This document shows, piece after piece, positions 42,699-52,680 of a DNA stretch of 64,000 bases. A program made the translations under genes and the position numbers. Source of the DNA: Chloroflexota bacterium. Its GTDB lineage: Bacteria > Chloroflexota > Anaerolineae > Anaerolineales > Villigracilaceae. Position 1 is the stretch's first letter; every line of letters begins with the position of its first letter. Location: the NCBI GenBank assembly GCA_016213105.1, contig JACRBN010000011.1, positions 62,001-126,000 on the forward strand, written 5' to 3'. Below the pieces are notes generated by a model that saw nothing but the letters and a program-made list of their open reading frames with translations, searched no databases and was not told the DNA's origin.

Positions 42699-43934
42699 TT
42701 ACCCGCTGATGGTCGGTTCATCGGGGGCAACCGCGGGTTCGGGGGTGGGAGCCGCTGCGGGGGCGGGAGCGGCGGGCAGCCTGCGGTTGATTTGCAGGAG
42801 CAGGATGAACAATCCACCGGCCAGCATGACGAGCGCGCCAAAGGCAGGCACGGCAAAAGCCGAAAGGCTGCCGACGCCCAGGGAGGAGACGCTGAACACC
42901 ACGGTCATCCCATTCCAGGTGCCGTGCAGCAGGACTGCGCCGGCATAGGCCAGCAGGAAGCGCAGGTATTTCCGCTCCTGGACCGCGGAGACGATGGCCC
43001 AGCCCATCAGGCCCGATGTGGTCACGTGCAGCAGGCCGGTGCTGGCGCGGGTGGCGATCAGCCCGGCCCAGTCCGCGCCCGAAGCAGTGGAAACACCCAG
43101 GCTTTCGATCATCCCGTAGGCGGCTCCGCTGAGCGCACCCAAGACAAAGCCCTCGGCGGGAGTCTTGATCTGCCTGGAAAAGATCCACACGCCGATGGGT
43201 TTGAGCAGTTCCTCCAGGATCGGCACGAGCAGGGCGATGTAGCCCAGGAGCAGCACGATCACCTTGGGGTCGGTCAGGTAGGGCGTGAGCAAATTCAGAA
43301 CCTGTTCGGGATCGGTGACGAATTCCAACTGTGTGGACAGGCGCAGGATCTCGTCCGTCAGGCTTGGGTTGATCAGCACATAGGCGACCACGCCGACCAG
43401 GATGATCAAGCCGATGCCCAGTTCCAGAATGACCAGGCTCAACGGGCCAAGCGTCATGCCCAGGCCGAACACGCTCCAAAAGCGCCAGCGTGTGCCAGCC
43501 TCCAGCCGCCTGGAAGCCAGCCCAAACAGCAGGAAGATGGGGATCAGGACGGCCACCAGGGTGAAGAGCGGCAGGAGGATGGCATCGAACGGCTGACGGT
43601 CCGAAACAAGATATCCCAGCCCGAGCGCCGCAGCGACCGCGAACAGTCCCGCCCCAATCTGCCAGAACGCAAAGGGCACGCGGACAGGCTGGTCAGCCGC
43701 CTGGTGCGCCGATAGTTTCCGATAACTCAGATAGGCGGGAATGAGCAGCACCAGGAATTCGAACAGGAAGGCGCCAACGATATTCATCTGGGAGGCGGCC
43801 TGCGGGTCGTGCTCGATCAACGAAAGCAGGGCGCCAAGGCCCGTCAGCGCGGCCAGGCAAAGGAAGGTCAACGCAGACAGGGCGAACAGAATCAACAGGA
43901 GGATGGCACCTGTATGGTGTTTTTGTGATTGCAT
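42699..43934 (-). CDS. PrsW-family intramembrane metalloprotease
   Basis: A 411-residue polytopic protein. The family motifs are present: PILEELLKPIGVW (EExxK), FVLGALSGAAYGMIES, ATRASTGLLHVTTSGLMG with its His, and LLHGTWNG. These form the glutamate/histidine metal site of PrsW and CAAX-like proteases, which cut anti-sigma factors or other membrane proteins. It has eight or nine helices and a Pro/Ala-rich tail. The start overlaps the upstream stop (TAATG), with GGAG ahead of it, so translation is coupled. Confidence 0.88.
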   Translation of the reverse strand: MQSQKHHTGAILLLILFALSALTFLCLAALTGLGALLSLIEHDPQAASQMNIVGAFLFEFLVLLIPAYLSYRKLSAHQAADQPVRVPFAFWQIGAGLFAVAAALGLGYLVSDRQPFDAILLPLFTLVAVLIPIFLLFGLASRRLEAGTRWRFWSVFGLGMTLGPLSLVILELGIGLIILVGVVAYVLINPSLTDEILRLSTQLEFVTDPEQVLNLLTPYLTDPKVIVLLLGYIALLVPILEELLKPIGVWIFSRQIKTPAEGFVLGALSGAAYGMIESLGVSTASGADWAGLIATRASTGLLHVTTSGLMGWAIVSAVQERKYLRFLLAYAGAVLLHGTWNGMTVVFSVSSLGVGSLSAFAVPAFGALVMLAGGLFILLLQINRRLPAAPAPAAAPTPEPAVAPDEPTISG

Positions 43935-45175
43935 TATTGCTCCTTGATCTCCACACTCAGGATCATATCCGCGGTCGGCAAGCTGACCTCGGTTTCGGGA
44001 TTGCGCGGGGTCAGGCTTTCGAGTACGTCCATGCCGCTCAACACGCGCCCGAAAATCGTGTACTGCCCGTCGAGTTCCGGGACGGGGGCGTAGGTGATGA
44101 AGAACTGGCTGCCGTTTGTGTCAGGCCCCGAGTTGGCCATGGCCAGCAGGCCGGGCTGGTCGAACTTGAGCGACGGGTCGATCTCGTTCTTGAACAGGTA
44201 GCCCGGGTTGCCGCGCCCCGAGCCGGTGGGATCGCCCGATTGGGCCATGAAGCCCGGGATGACGCGATGGAAGGGGATGCCGTCGAACCAGCCCCGCCGC
44301 GCCAGGAACACGAACGAGTTCACCGCCACGGGGGCCTTGTCCGCGAATAATTCCAGCACAATGTCGCCCTTGCCGGTATGCAGGGTGGCGATGTATTGTT
44401 TGTCCACGTTGATGGTGAGCGGCGGGCAGGTCGTGAATTGCCTTTCAGCCAGCAGGATCAGGCTGACCGTGGCCTCTATGTTGGTGTAGTCGATGGCGAA
44501 GGAGGGCTGGGGATTGCCGTTGATGATGAGCAGCGGCACGGCCTGCAGGCCGACCTCGCGGGCGGAATTGAACAGGACATTCATGCGGTCGACCGTTTCC
44601 TGGCTTTTCATCCCCGCCCGGAACTGGTCGCCGTCAAGCCCCAGGGCCGAGGCCTGCTCCGTCACCCAAGTCTCGAATTCCTGCGGTGTGAGCGCATCCC
44701 ACTGGTCGCTTTTAACGAAGAGCACGTCATACATCTCCCAGAATTTGCCCCCATCGCCGGCGGAGATGGCGGCCTGCACGGCCAGCTCGGTCTTGTCGAG
44801 CTGCCCGATCAGCGGCACGGGACGAAAGACCAGGCGGATCTTGCCCGGGTGCTTCGCCGAGAGGTTGCCCACCACGGCCGCCATCGAACGACAGATGGGC
44901 GCCTGGAAGTCGCAGTACTCGATCAGCGTGATGGGCGCATCCGCGGGACCGAAGCTGTAGTCGGTCTCGCTGATGGCGGGCATGTAGCTGTTGGGTGTGG
45001 CGGTCGGCCCGCTGCCGGCTGAGATGCAGCCGCTGTTCTCCGCGGTCGGCGTGGAAACGGGCAGGGCCGTCGCGGTGGGCAGGGTCGGGAAGGGGGTGGG
45101 GGTCACGCTCGCGGGTTTGGCGGAACAGGCCGTGAGCAGCAGAAATGCGAACAGGATCAGGAACTTGAGCCGCAT
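43934..45175 (-). CDS. Lipoprotein fusing a DsbA-like thioredoxin domain to a cyclophilin
   Basis: A 413-residue lipoprotein (LTAC, Cys17). Residues about 70-235 are a DsbA/DsbG-like thioredoxin fold; residues about 245-412 are a cyclophilin-type peptidyl-prolyl isomerase ([32 protein letters not shown]). In the redox site the usual CxxC reads Ala92-Pro-Ile-Cys95, with another Cys at 88 ([10 protein letters not shown]), so classical dithiol chemistry is doubtful; a C-x6-C pair or an isomerase role with one cysteine is possible. The combination fits extracytoplasmic protein folding. It is followed by prsW. Confidence 0.88.
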   Translation of the reverse strand: MRLKFLILFAFLLLTACSAKPASVTPTPFPTLPTATALPVSTPTAENSGCISAGSGPTATPNSYMPAISETDYSFGPADAPITLIEYCDFQAPICRSMAAVVGNLSAKHPGKIRLVFRPVPLIGQLDKTELAVQAAISAGDGGKFWEMYDVLFVKSDQWDALTPQEFETWVTEQASALGLDGDQFRAGMKSQETVDRMNVLFNSAREVGLQAVPLLIINGNPQPSFAIDYTNIEATVSLILLAERQFTTCPPLTINVDKQYIATLHTGKGDIVLELFADKAPVAVNSFVFLARRGWFDGIPFHRVIPGFMAQSGDPTGSGRGNPGYLFKNEIDPSLKFDQPGLLAMANSGPDTNGSQFFITYAPVPELDGQYTIFGRVLSGMDVLESLTPRNPETEVSLPTADMILSVEIKEQ

Positions 45176-45267
45176 GTTTTTTCCTTTGAAGGGTGCGTTT
45201 CGAAAAGCGGGGCAAATATTACGCGACCTGTAAGCGGGGATGCCATTCCGCGCCACGCACAGGCTGA

Positions 45268-46545
45268 TTATGGATCGACCAGGGCTGCCTGCAAATCCGC
45301 GAAGCTGTTCATCCATGCGATGTGATGGATGAAATCGGCCAGGGATGCGCTTTGCTCGCGCAGGGCGCGCACCGCCGGTCCGACCGGGTCCTCGCCGGCG
45401 GGGCCGCCGGGCACGTCGGCATAGGCGCCGTAGAAGGCAAAATAGGCCTGGTTCAGTTTACGCAGCAGGTAGCCGTTGCGCAGGAAGTATTGCTGGCGCT
45501 CGATCATGTAGGCCTCGGCCTGTTCGATCCTGCCCTTGGCCAGCAGGGCATCCACGGTGATGCGGGTTAGGTGCATCTCCGCGCGGAAGTCGAAGGGGGG
45601 GCGCGGCAGGTCGTTCGGGTTGGGGTGGTCTAGCGGAAACGAGACCAGGCCCAAGGTTCCGGGCGCGGTGGTGAGCAGTTCAGGGTAGAACTGTTCGATC
45701 ACGTATTGTCCAACTTCGTTGCCCGCAATCGAGGCGGTCGTCTCGTTCATCGTGCGCAGTTCTGGCGTGGTGTCGTAGTTCACGCCCAGCGCGTGCCAGG
45801 TGAGGTAGTTGTGCATCCACTCGTGGGCGATGGTGTTGACCAGCCAGGTGAGCGAGGTGGTTTGCATCACCATGGTGGGATAAACCCCCACGCCGCCGAT
45901 GGGCACGACCAGCGAGGAGGCGTCCATCTTTTTATCCACGCGCGATTCGAGCAATTCCTGTTCGTCCACGGTCAGGTCGGCGGTGATCGAGATGTTGGCG
46001 ATCTGCTCGATGACGCTGCGGCGCGAGACGATCAGCGCGTTGGGCACGGGCGTGGAATGATACAACACGGAGGGCATGGGCTGGCCGAAGGATGTCAGCC
46101 CGAGGTCGGAGAGCGCCTGCGTGACCTGGTCCTGCAGAATGGCTTCGGCCAGCGGCGCCAGTTGGTTCTGTCGCGCGTAATTGCGGTCGAGTTCGGCGCG
46201 CAGGGCAGCGGCGGCGGAATCCTTGTCCGCGATGCCGGCGTCGGCGTAGATACGCTGGAGGGCGTACTCGCCTTCGAGGATCTGGCGGGTGACGCGCAGG
46301 TATTCCGTGACGACCTGTTTGCGCGCCTCACGGTCGAGGTAGCCGGGCAGGCCGGCCGCACCCTGCTGGAGCTTGACCCCGAAAGCGTTCAGCATCCATT
46401 CCACGTAATCGAATTCGATCTGGCGCGTGTAGGTGCGCGCCTGTTCGACCTCGTCGGTGAGGGGCGGGGTGCTGGTGCTGAGCAGAAGGCTCATGAGGAA
46501 GATGAGCAAGGCCCATGACAGGAAGTTGAGGAAGCGTGTGGGCAT
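45268..46545 (-). CDS. HExxH membrane-anchored metallopeptidase-like protein
   Basis: A 425-residue protein with an N-terminal signal anchor ([16 protein letters not shown]). AHEWMH (His241, Glu242, His245) is a zincin motif, and [14 protein letters not shown] (266-279) lies 21 or more residues further and could give the third ligand (Glu), as in gluzincins. It matches no peptidase family I can name. The active site should face outside. It precedes the DsbA-cyclophilin lipoprotein and prsW, suggesting an envelope protein-quality unit, but this is only context. Confidence 0.7.
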   Translation of the reverse strand: MPTRFLNFLSWALLIFLMSLLLSTSTPPLTDEVEQARTYTRQIEFDYVEWMLNAFGVKLQQGAAGLPGYLDREARKQVVTEYLRVTRQILEGEYALQRIYADAGIADKDSAAAALRAELDRNYARQNQLAPLAEAILQDQVTQALSDLGLTSFGQPMPSVLYHSTPVPNALIVSRRSVIEQIANISITADLTVDEQELLESRVDKKMDASSLVVPIGGVGVYPTMVMQTTSLTWLVNTIAHEWMHNYLTWHALGVNYDTTPELRTMNETTASIAGNEVGQYVIEQFYPELLTTAPGTLGLVSFPLDHPNPNDLPRPPFDFRAEMHLTRITVDALLAKGRIEQAEAYMIERQQYFLRNGYLLRKLNQAYFAFYGAYADVPGGPAGEDPVGPAVRALREQSASLADFIHHIAWMNSFADLQAALVDP

Positions 46546-46555
46546 GGAAGGATTA

Positions 46556-46626
46556 TATAATACCCACCGTCAAAAATTGCGTTTTCCTCCCTTTTAAAAA
46601 ACGCAATTTTGACCGCGCTGGGTATA
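46556..46626. repeat. Palindromic element, copy B (TATAATACCCAC ... GGGTATA)
   Basis: The left 12 bp TATAATACCCAC is identical to copy A at 21319. A near-perfect inverted repeat follows, GTCAAAAATTGCG (46569-46581) and CGCAATTTTGAC (46602-46613), with one bulged A, and it ends in GGGTATA. It lies 10 bp upstream of the start of the HExxH gene, so it is in that gene's promoter region. Confidence 0.8.
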
Positions 46627-46683
46627 CCCGTGGACTTTGTGCCTGTACCCCGTTCCCGGCGGGAAGTGAACAGGGCCAGACGG

Positions 46684-46722
46684 TGTGAAAAATATCGATC
46701 CCCGCAAGAATGGCGGGGATCG
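46684..46722 (-). terminator. Rho-independent terminator after the response regulator gene
   Basis: CGATCCCCGC and GCGGGGATCG form a 10-bp stem with a 7-nt loop, followed on the minus strand by ATATTTTTCAC. Confidence 0.8.
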
Positions 46723-46748
46723 GACGTTTCCTTAGCATGGCGCGGGAC

Positions 46749-47378
46749 TTATCCCGCCTTGCGTCTCCGCTCCATCGTTTCGTTGATGCGGTCGAGCAGA
46801 TGCTGGATCTCGTCCCGCTGGCTGATGGCCTGCTGGAGGGAGGTCAGGAAGGCTGGTTTTTCCTCCTCCGAAAGGGTGTCGAGCAGGCCCTGGTCGCGGG
46901 TGATTTGCTTCATCTTCTGGTTGAGCTTTGCCTCCAGCCGCCTGCGATAGCCGTTATAGAAATCGGGATCGGTGAGCGGTTCCTGGATGGCGGGCACACC
47001 CTGTTCGAGCAGGTTCGCAACCAGCGGCAGGAACTCCTCCAGGTTGACGGGCTTCTCGATGAAGTGGGTCACACCGATATCCACGGCAAAGGATTTGTCC
47101 TCGGGCGCCACGTAGGTGGCCGAGAGGAAGATGACCGGGATCTTGCGGGTCTCAGTGTTGATGCGCAGTTGATGGACAAGGTTGAAGCCATCCACCTTGG
47201 GCATCAGGATGTCGGTGATGATCAGGGCCGGGTGTTCCTTTTGGATGATATCCAGCGCTTCCTGTCCATCACGGGCGGTGACCACCCGATAGCCCTTGAA
47301 TTTCAATGTGGTATCCAATAAATTCAGGATATCGGGGATGTCTTCCACAACCAGTAAATAACCTTGTAAATTGTCCAT
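46749..47378 (-). CDS. Response regulator with a helical C-terminus
   Basis: A 209-residue protein. Residues 6-125 are a REC domain with the acidic pair VVEDIPD, phosphoacceptor Asp56 (IITDILMP), the switch Ser in VIFLSAT and Lys in FIEKPVN. The remaining 80 residues are charged helices (RRRLEAKLNQKMKQITRDQGLLDTLSEEEKPAFLTSLQQAI), perhaps a coiled-coil output or dimerisation part, with no DNA-binding domain. There is no kinase next to it. Confidence 0.88.
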   Translation of the reverse strand: MDNLQGYLLVVEDIPDILNLLDTTLKFKGYRVVTARDGQEALDIIQKEHPALIITDILMPKVDGFNLVHQLRINTETRKIPVIFLSATYVAPEDKSFAVDIGVTHFIEKPVNLEEFLPLVANLLEQGVPAIQEPLTDPDFYNGYRRRLEAKLNQKMKQITRDQGLLDTLSEEEKPAFLTSLQQAISQRDEIQHLLDRINETMERRRKAG

Positions 47379-47495
47379 GTTTTTATTTTAATCTCTTGTG
47401 TCCGATTTGATAATGGGTTTTTGAAGATTCAAATACTTTCTTCATTTTTCACCACTTGCGCGGGCGTGTCAATGGTTCGCAAGCCCCATTAACCA

Positions 47496-47522
47496 AGTCG
47501 GGACGCAATATGCGTCCCGACT
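47496..47522. repeat. Perfect 27-bp palindrome (12-3-12)
   Basis: Arms AGTCGGGACGCA and TGCGTCCCGACT around ATA. It is intergenic, between the gltD-like gene and the response regulator. Confidence 0.82.
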
Positions 47523-47544
47523 CACCTGCCCTCACAACAGGTAA

Positions 47545-47567
47545 CTTGTCCCTGGTAGGGAGACAAG
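47545..47567. repeat. Intergenic hairpin
   Basis: CTTGTC and GACAAG enclose CCCT-GGT-AGGG with one bulged A. It has no T run on either strand. It lies 18 bp 3' of the end of the gltD-like gene and may still stabilise its mRNA. Confidence 0.55.
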
Positions 47568-47585
47568 CCATTAACAGAAAATTGT

Positions 47586-49025
47586 CTACGCTTCGTTTCT
47601 CAAATACTTGTCGATGGTGACGGCAGCTTCGCGGCCTGCGACCATGGCTGAGACGACCAGGTCCGGCCCGGTGACGCAGTCTCCGCCCGAGAATATGCCG
47701 GGGCGGGAGGTGGTGCCTGTCCGCTTTTCCGCGGTGATCAGGCCATAGCTGTGCACCTTAAGATCGGGGGTGGTGTCGCCGATGATCGGATCGGGCCAAT
47801 AGCCAAGCGCCAGGACGGCAGTATCACAGGCCACGCTGAAATTCGAGCCTTCCACGGGGATGGGCTTGCGGCGGCCCTTGGCATCGGGTTCGCCCAGGCG
47901 CATCTCGATGCACTCGACCGCGGCCAGTTTGCCATCCGCGCCGGCGATGAATTTGACCGGCTGGGTCAGGAAGCGGTATTTGGCGCCTTCGTCCCTGGCC
48001 ATCTGGCGGTCCTTCTTGCCGCCGGGCATTTCCTTTTCGGTGCGGCGGTAGAGGCAGGTGACTTCCTCGGAGCCGAGGCGCAGTGCGGTGCGCAGGCAGT
48101 CGGAGGCGGTGTCGCCGCCGCCGATGACCACAACGCGTTTGCCTAATTCCAGCGGCTTGCGCATGTTCGCGGGCAGCAGGTCGTGTTCCACGTTGCCGCG
48201 GATCAGGAAGTCGGTAGCCTCGTACACGCCCGGCAGGTCAACGCCCGGGGTATCTTCCATTTTTGCATCGATTTCGGAACCGATGCCAATGAAGACGGCA
48301 TCGAAGCCCTCCGCGAACAGGCCGTCGATGGTCTTGTCCCTGCCGATGTAGGTGTTGGGAACGAACTTCACGCCGGCGTTTTTGAACTGTTCCCATTTCT
48401 CGGACCAGACGTCCTTGGGCAGTTTGAAGTTGGGGATGCCGTACATGAGCAATCCGCCCGGCCCGGGTTTGGATTCGAAAATCGTGACCTCATGTCCCAG
48501 ACGGATCAGGATGTCTGTGCATCCCAAACCGGCCGGGCCTGCGCCGATGATAGCCACCTTTTTACCCGTGGGTGTGCCCAGGGGAATGACGTAACCAGAC
48601 ACGCGGCGCTGGTAATCGACCGCGAAGGTTTCCAGTTCGCCGGTCAGCACGGGCGCGTTGTGTTTGTTCAATACGCAGGAACCCTGGCAGAGCGCCTCAT
48701 GTGGGCAGATGCGTCCACAGATCTCAGCCAGAGAACTGGTCTTGTGGTAGATCTCGGCGGCTTCATCGAAGCGGCCCTGTTCGATCAGCCACATGGCGGA
48801 AGGAATGTCGTTATGGGGGGGACAGGCGACCATGCAGGGGGCAGGGTCGGGACAATGGATACAGCGCGCAGCCTCGACCATGGCCCGCTCGGGGTCGAAG
48901 GAAATGACGACATCGTCGAAGTCGCAGGTGCGTTCCTCGGCAGGGCGCAGGTCAAGATCAAAGAAAGGGCGATTAACCCTCTCCTTGCGGTCAATTTCCA
49001 AAAACTCACTGGGGATTGCCTGCAT
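47586..49025 (-). CDS. gltD: GltD-like NAD(P)-dependent oxidoreductase
   Basis: A 479-residue flavoprotein of the glutamate synthase small-subunit family. N-terminal [4Fe-4S] cysteines: CIHCPDPAPCMVACPPHNDIP and EICGRICPHEALCQGSC. FAD site: AIIGAGPAGLGC. NAD(P)H site: VVVIGGGDTASDCLRTA. C-terminal GDCVTGPDLVVSAMVAGR. No gltB lies nearby, so it may serve a remote GltB or another electron-transfer partner (NfnB- or PreT-like). TTTGGAGG eight bases upstream supports the ATG at 49025 rather than the TTG at 49040. Confidence 0.88.
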   Translation of the reverse strand: MQAIPSEFLEIDRKERVNRPFFDLDLRPAEERTCDFDDVVISFDPERAMVEAARCIHCPDPAPCMVACPPHNDIPSAMWLIEQGRFDEAAEIYHKTSSLAEICGRICPHEALCQGSCVLNKHNAPVLTGELETFAVDYQRRVSGYVIPLGTPTGKKVAIIGAGPAGLGCTDILIRLGHEVTIFESKPGPGGLLMYGIPNFKLPKDVWSEKWEQFKNAGVKFVPNTYIGRDKTIDGLFAEGFDAVFIGIGSEIDAKMEDTPGVDLPGVYEATDFLIRGNVEHDLLPANMRKPLELGKRVVVIGGGDTASDCLRTALRLGSEEVTCLYRRTEKEMPGGKKDRQMARDEGAKYRFLTQPVKFIAGADGKLAAVECIEMRLGEPDAKGRRKPIPVEGSNFSVACDTAVLALGYWPDPIIGDTTPDLKVHSYGLITAEKRTGTTSRPGIFSGGDCVTGPDLVVSAMVAGREAAVTIDKYLRNEA

Positions 49026-49346
49026 CGAGGATGCCTCCAAAGCTCCTATAAATATTGGATGTGATGATACTCAAGACTATACAATTGCTCTAAGGTTTTA
49101 ATGTCACCAATGTGGACGACAATCATCACATTTTTAGGATGCAAGCCAAGTGTAAGTTAATCTGCAACATCAACACGCCCATTCCCGTATATTTGAATTA
49201 GAATCAACGGTCGGAGCTTTTTTTAGGCCGACCGCCTGTCAGTGTAAGGTCTGACAGGCTCTCATTCGTGTAAGAAAAGCGCGGATGAGGTTGACAATAC
49301 CTTGCGTGTGGAATCCCAAATTGTTATGCTTGGAGGAATGAAGAAT
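49026..49346. other. Divergent intergenic region gltD / macA-like
   Basis: About 320 bp without an ORF. It is more AT-rich on the left, where the promoter of the gltD-like gene should lie. A hairpin GCCTGTCA...TGACAGGC (49234-49241 / 49252-49259, 10-nt loop) is preceded by CTTTTTTTAGG. No recognised RNA gene or riboswitch was found. Confidence 0.5.
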
Positions 49347-50639
49347 ATGAAGGAAAGACTTGGAAAGATCATCCGTAATCCCTGGATTATTTTCGGCGTG
49401 ATCGTTGCTGTGGCGGTGGGTGTGTACCTGGTTTATGGCCGCGGCGGGAATGAAACCGCCAGCCAGTATCAAACTGAAAAACTCAAACGCGGCACCCTGA
49501 CGGCCACCGTTGGCGCGACGGGTACTGTGCGCGCGCGGCAGAGCGTTGTATTACTTTGGCAGACGAGCGGTACCGTGGATAAGGTCAGCGTGGAAGTGGG
49601 CGACCCAATCAAGAAGGATCAGGTGCTGGCCACCCTGCAGAAGGTGTCCCTGCCGCAGAACATCATCATGGCCGAAGCCGACCTGATCAGCGCCCAGCAA
49701 TCGTTGAACGACCTGCTCGCATCCGACACGGCCCGCGCGCAGGCGGCCATCACGCTGCGCGATACGCGGGATGATTACGAAAATGCCCTCGAATACCGCG
49801 AATCCCTGGATGGCAAGGTCGACCTGCAGCAGGTGACCTACATCGTTGTCAATGGCCGCAGGATTCCCAAGATCAAGTATTACAAGGGATATGCCGACGA
49901 GACGAGCATCGCCAAGGCGGACGAGGATCTGGCCCTGAAACAGGCCAAATACGAGGATGCCCAGCGCGAATATGACCGCTTGAAGGACGGCCCTGATTCG
50001 GCGGATGTCGCCGCCGCCCAGGCGCGCGTGGAGGCGGCCCAGGCCACCCTGAACATGGCCCGCATCACGGCCCCCTTCAACGGCGTCGTAACCCAGGCCG
50101 AGCCCCTGAGCGGCGATCAGGTCAGCGCGGGCACAGTGGCCTTCCGCGTGGACGATCTTTCGCGCTTCCTGGTGGATGTGCAGATCTCCGAGGTGGACAT
50201 CAACAGTGTCTCGTTGGGGCAGGAGGTGACGCTCACCTTCGATGCCATCCTCGACCGGGACTACAAGGGCAAGGTGGTGGAAGTCGGCCAGGCCGGCAAT
50301 ACGGTGCAGGGTGTCGTGAATTTCGACGTGACGGTCGAACTGACCGACGCCGACGAGGCCGTCAAGCCTGGCATGACGGCGGGCATCAATATCGTCGTCA
50401 CCGAATTGGATGATGTGCTGATGGTTCCCAACCGCGCCGTGCGCGTGATGGATAATAAGCGCGTGGTATATGTCCTGCGCGACGGACTGGCCGTGACGGT
50501 CGAGATCCGCCTGGGACAGTCCTCCGACAGTTACAGCGTGCTGGTCGACGGCGACCTCAAGGAGGGCGACCAGATCATTTTGAACCCGCCCACCACCTTC
50601 GGCCCGGGCGGACCCGGGGGCGGGGGAGGCCCATTCTAG
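49347..50639 (+). CDS. MacA/HlyD-type membrane fusion protein
   Basis: A 430-residue periplasmic adaptor-like protein. One N-terminal membrane helix ([19 protein letters not shown]) precedes a lipoyl/barrel-sandwich part ([44 protein letters not shown]), a long coiled-coil hairpin with [18 protein letters not shown] and [27 protein letters not shown], and beta domains. A Gly/Pro-rich tail ends it. It is 1 bp from the ATPase gene. GGAGG lies 10 nt before the ATG at 49347; the ATG at 49338 is too close to it. Confidence 0.9.
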   Translation: MKERLGKIIRNPWIIFGVIVAVAVGVYLVYGRGGNETASQYQTEKLKRGTLTATVGATGTVRARQSVVLLWQTSGTVDKVSVEVGDPIKKDQVLATLQKVSLPQNIIMAEADLISAQQSLNDLLASDTARAQAAITLRDTRDDYENALEYRESLDGKVDLQQVTYIVVNGRRIPKIKYYKGYADETSIAKADEDLALKQAKYEDAQREYDRLKDGPDSADVAAAQARVEAAQATLNMARITAPFNGVVTQAEPLSGDQVSAGTVAFRVDDLSRFLVDVQISEVDINSVSLGQEVTLTFDAILDRDYKGKVVEVGQAGNTVQGVVNFDVTVELTDADEAVKPGMTAGINIVVTELDDVLMVPNRAVRVMDNKRVVYVLRDGLAVTVEIRLGQSSDSYSVLVDGDLKEGDQIILNPPTTFGPGGPGGGGGPF

Positions 50640-50640
50640 T

Positions 50641-51321
50641 ATGACCGCGGACAATGTCATCGAAGTTCGTGACCTGGTCAAAACCTACAAGATGGGTGAA
50701 GTGGAGGTGCAGGCCCTGCGGGGCGTATCCTTCGTCATCCAGCGCGGGGAGGTGGTCTCCATCATGGGGCCATCGGGTTCGGGCAAGTCCACGATCATGA
50801 ATATGCTCGGCTGTCTCGACCGCCCGACCTCGGGGGAGTATTACCTCGACGGCGTGGAAGTGGCGAAGATGGCCGACGACCAGCTTGCCAGCGTGCGCAA
50901 TCGCAAGGTCGGGTTCGTGTTCCAGAGTTTCAACCTGCTCTCGCGCCAGACCGCCACTTTCAACGTGGAACTGCCCCTGCGCTATGCGGGCGCCATGGAA
51001 GGACGCCGCGCCAAGGCCGAGGATGCCCTGCGGGCCGTGGGTCTCGAAAACCGCATGACCCACCGTCCCACCGAACTTTCGGGCGGGCAGCAGCAGCGTG
51101 TGGCCATTGCGCGCGCCATCGTCAATAACCCCGCCATCATCATGGCGGATGAGCCGACGGGCAACCTGGACAGCCGGGTCGGCAGGGAGATCATGTCCCT
51201 GCTGCTGAACCTGAACAAGGATCGCGGCACGACGTTGATCATCGTCACCCACGACCCGTCGATTGCCGACCAGACCCAGCGCGTGATCCGCCTGCGGGAC
51301 GGCTTGTTGGAGGCGGCATGA
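50641..51321 (+). CDS. MacB-type ABC transporter ATP-binding protein
   Basis: A 226-residue ATPase of the MacB/LolD group. Walker [11 protein letters not shown]-loop FVFQSFNLL, signature [14 protein letters not shown], Walker [11 protein letters not shown]-loop NLDS and H-loop VTHDP are all present. Its stop codon overlaps the permease start (ATGA), so the two are translated together. With the adaptor upstream it forms a MacAB-like exporter; no outer-membrane channel is expected or seen. Confidence 0.95.
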   Translation: MTADNVIEVRDLVKTYKMGEVEVQALRGVSFVIQRGEVVSIMGPSGSGKSTIMNMLGCLDRPTSGEYYLDGVEVAKMADDQLASVRNRKVGFVFQSFNLLSRQTATFNVELPLRYAGAMEGRRAKAEDALRAVGLENRMTHRPTELSGGQQQRVAIARAIVNNPAIIMADEPTGNLDSRVGREIMSLLLNLNKDRGTTLIIVTHDPSIADQTQRVIRLRDGLLEAA

Positions 51322-52547
51322 ATTTTACCCAGACTCTTTTCGAAGCCCTGGAAAGCATCGCCTCGAACAAGTTGCGCTCGGGCCTGACGGTGCTGGGCAT
51401 CGTCATCGGCGTGGCGGCGGTGATCGCCATGCTGGCCGTTGGCAACGGCGCGCAGGACAGCATCACCGGCTCGATCAGCGGCATCGGCACCAACCTGTTG
51501 TTCGTTTTCCGCGGCGGCGCGGATGACTCGATCCGCAACGTCAAACCGTTGACCTTGCAGGACGCCGAGGCGCTGGCCGATCCTTTTGCGGCGCCTTCCG
51601 TGGCGGCGGTCTCGCCCGTTTTGCAGACCAACGCCGAGGTAAGTTACGGCGGCGAGGTGACCACCACCACTATCACGGGCGCGCTGCCCTCCTATTTCCC
51701 GGTGCGCAACCTGAACGTGACCGAGGGCGAACTCCTGACCGAGGAACACATCCTGGGCCGCGCCTCGGTGGCGTTGATCGGCACCGAGACGGCGGATGCG
51801 CTCTTCGGCCGGCACGAAGGCCTGACGGGCGAGACCGTCCGCATCGCGGGCCAGCCCTTCCGCATTCTGGGCGTGCTCGAGTCCAAGGGCGGCGGCTCCT
51901 TCGGGAGCCAGGATGACGTGGTCATCATTCCGCTGACCAGCGCGCAAACCCGCCTGGTACGCCGTTCCAACGCCGACCAGGTGGACGTCATCTTCGTGCA
52001 GGCGGTCAGCGCCGAGGCCGTACCCCAGGCCACCCAGGAAATTTCCGACATCCTGCGCCAGCGCCATCGCACCGAGATCGGCGCGGATGACTTTACGGTG
52101 TTCAGCCAACAGGATTTTCTCTCCACGGCGGCCTCCATCACGGGCGTGCTGACCATCTTCCTGGGTGGCATCGCGGCCATTTCCCTGCTGGTGGGCGGCA
52201 TCGGCATCATGAACATCATGCTGGTGTCGGTCACGGAGCGCACGCGCGAGATCGGGCTGCGCAAGGCCCTCGGCGCGCGCCGACGGGACATCCTTGTCCA
52301 GTTTTTGACCGAGTCGTCCCTGTTGAGCCTGATCGGAGGCCTGATCGGGATCGGGCTGGGCTGGCTGATCGCCTACGTTGTCGGCCAGGTTGCGGCGGCC
52401 ACGGGGACGGTCTTCAATCCCCGCGTGGGGGTGGACGCGATCCTGCTGGCGACGATCTTCTCCGCGGCGGTGGGCCTGTTCTTCGGCATTTATCCAGCCA
52501 ACCGTGCGGCAGGCCTCGAACCGGTCGAGGCGCTGCGCTACGAGTAA
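51318..52547 (+). CDS. MacB/FtsX-type ABC transporter permease
   Basis: A 409-residue permease: N-terminal helix ([27 protein letters not shown]), a large extracytoplasmic MacB core domain (about 50-280), and three C-terminal helices including [33 protein letters not shown]. It ends with the typical [18 protein letters not shown]. Such mechanotransmission ABC proteins export peptides, lipids or antibiotics; the substrate is unknown. A palindrome acting as terminator follows. Confidence 0.94.
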   Translation: MNFTQTLFEALESIASNKLRSGLTVLGIVIGVAAVIAMLAVGNGAQDSITGSISGIGTNLLFVFRGGADDSIRNVKPLTLQDAEALADPFAAPSVAAVSPVLQTNAEVSYGGEVTTTTITGALPSYFPVRNLNVTEGELLTEEHILGRASVALIGTETADALFGRHEGLTGETVRIAGQPFRILGVLESKGGGSFGSQDDVVIIPLTSAQTRLVRRSNADQVDVIFVQAVSAEAVPQATQEISDILRQRHRTEIGADDFTVFSQQDFLSTAASITGVLTIFLGGIAAISLLVGGIGIMNIMLVSVTERTREIGLRKALGARRRDILVQFLTESSLLSLIGGLIGIGLGWLIAYVVGQVAAATGTVFNPRVGVDAILLATIFSAAVGLFFGIYPANRAAGLEPVEALRYE

Positions 52548-52554
52548 ACAACCT

Positions 52555-52587
52555 GTAGGTCACGCCGCAAGCGTGACCTATTTTTTT
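52555..52587 (+). terminator. Terminator formed by a GTAG-type palindrome
   Basis: GTAGGTCACGC, CGCAA and GCGTGACCTA, followed by seven T. The stem (52555-52581 including the first T) has the 27-bp length and GTAG foot of the repeat family, so a repeat seems to have become the operon's terminator. Confidence 0.8.
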
Positions 52588-52626
52588 GCCTATACCCTTC
52601 CAAAGTAGGGTGTAATCTATTCCCGA

Positions 52627-52643
52627 GTACGATAAAATCGTAC
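52627..52643. promoter_or_regulatory. Palindrome upstream of the carboxypeptidase gene
   Basis: GTACGAT, AAA and ATCGTAC form a perfect 7-3-7 palindrome containing a TAAAAT box, 37 bp before the ATG at 52681. It could be an operator over the -10 element; no regulator is known. Confidence 0.4.
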
Positions 52644-52680
52644 CGTTGTTCATAAACCTTCCGTTTATAGTAGGAGACCC

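Noticed and set aside
47586-49025. Complete glutamate synthase (GltBD)
   Set aside because: Only the small-subunit-like protein is here; no gltB lies on either side.
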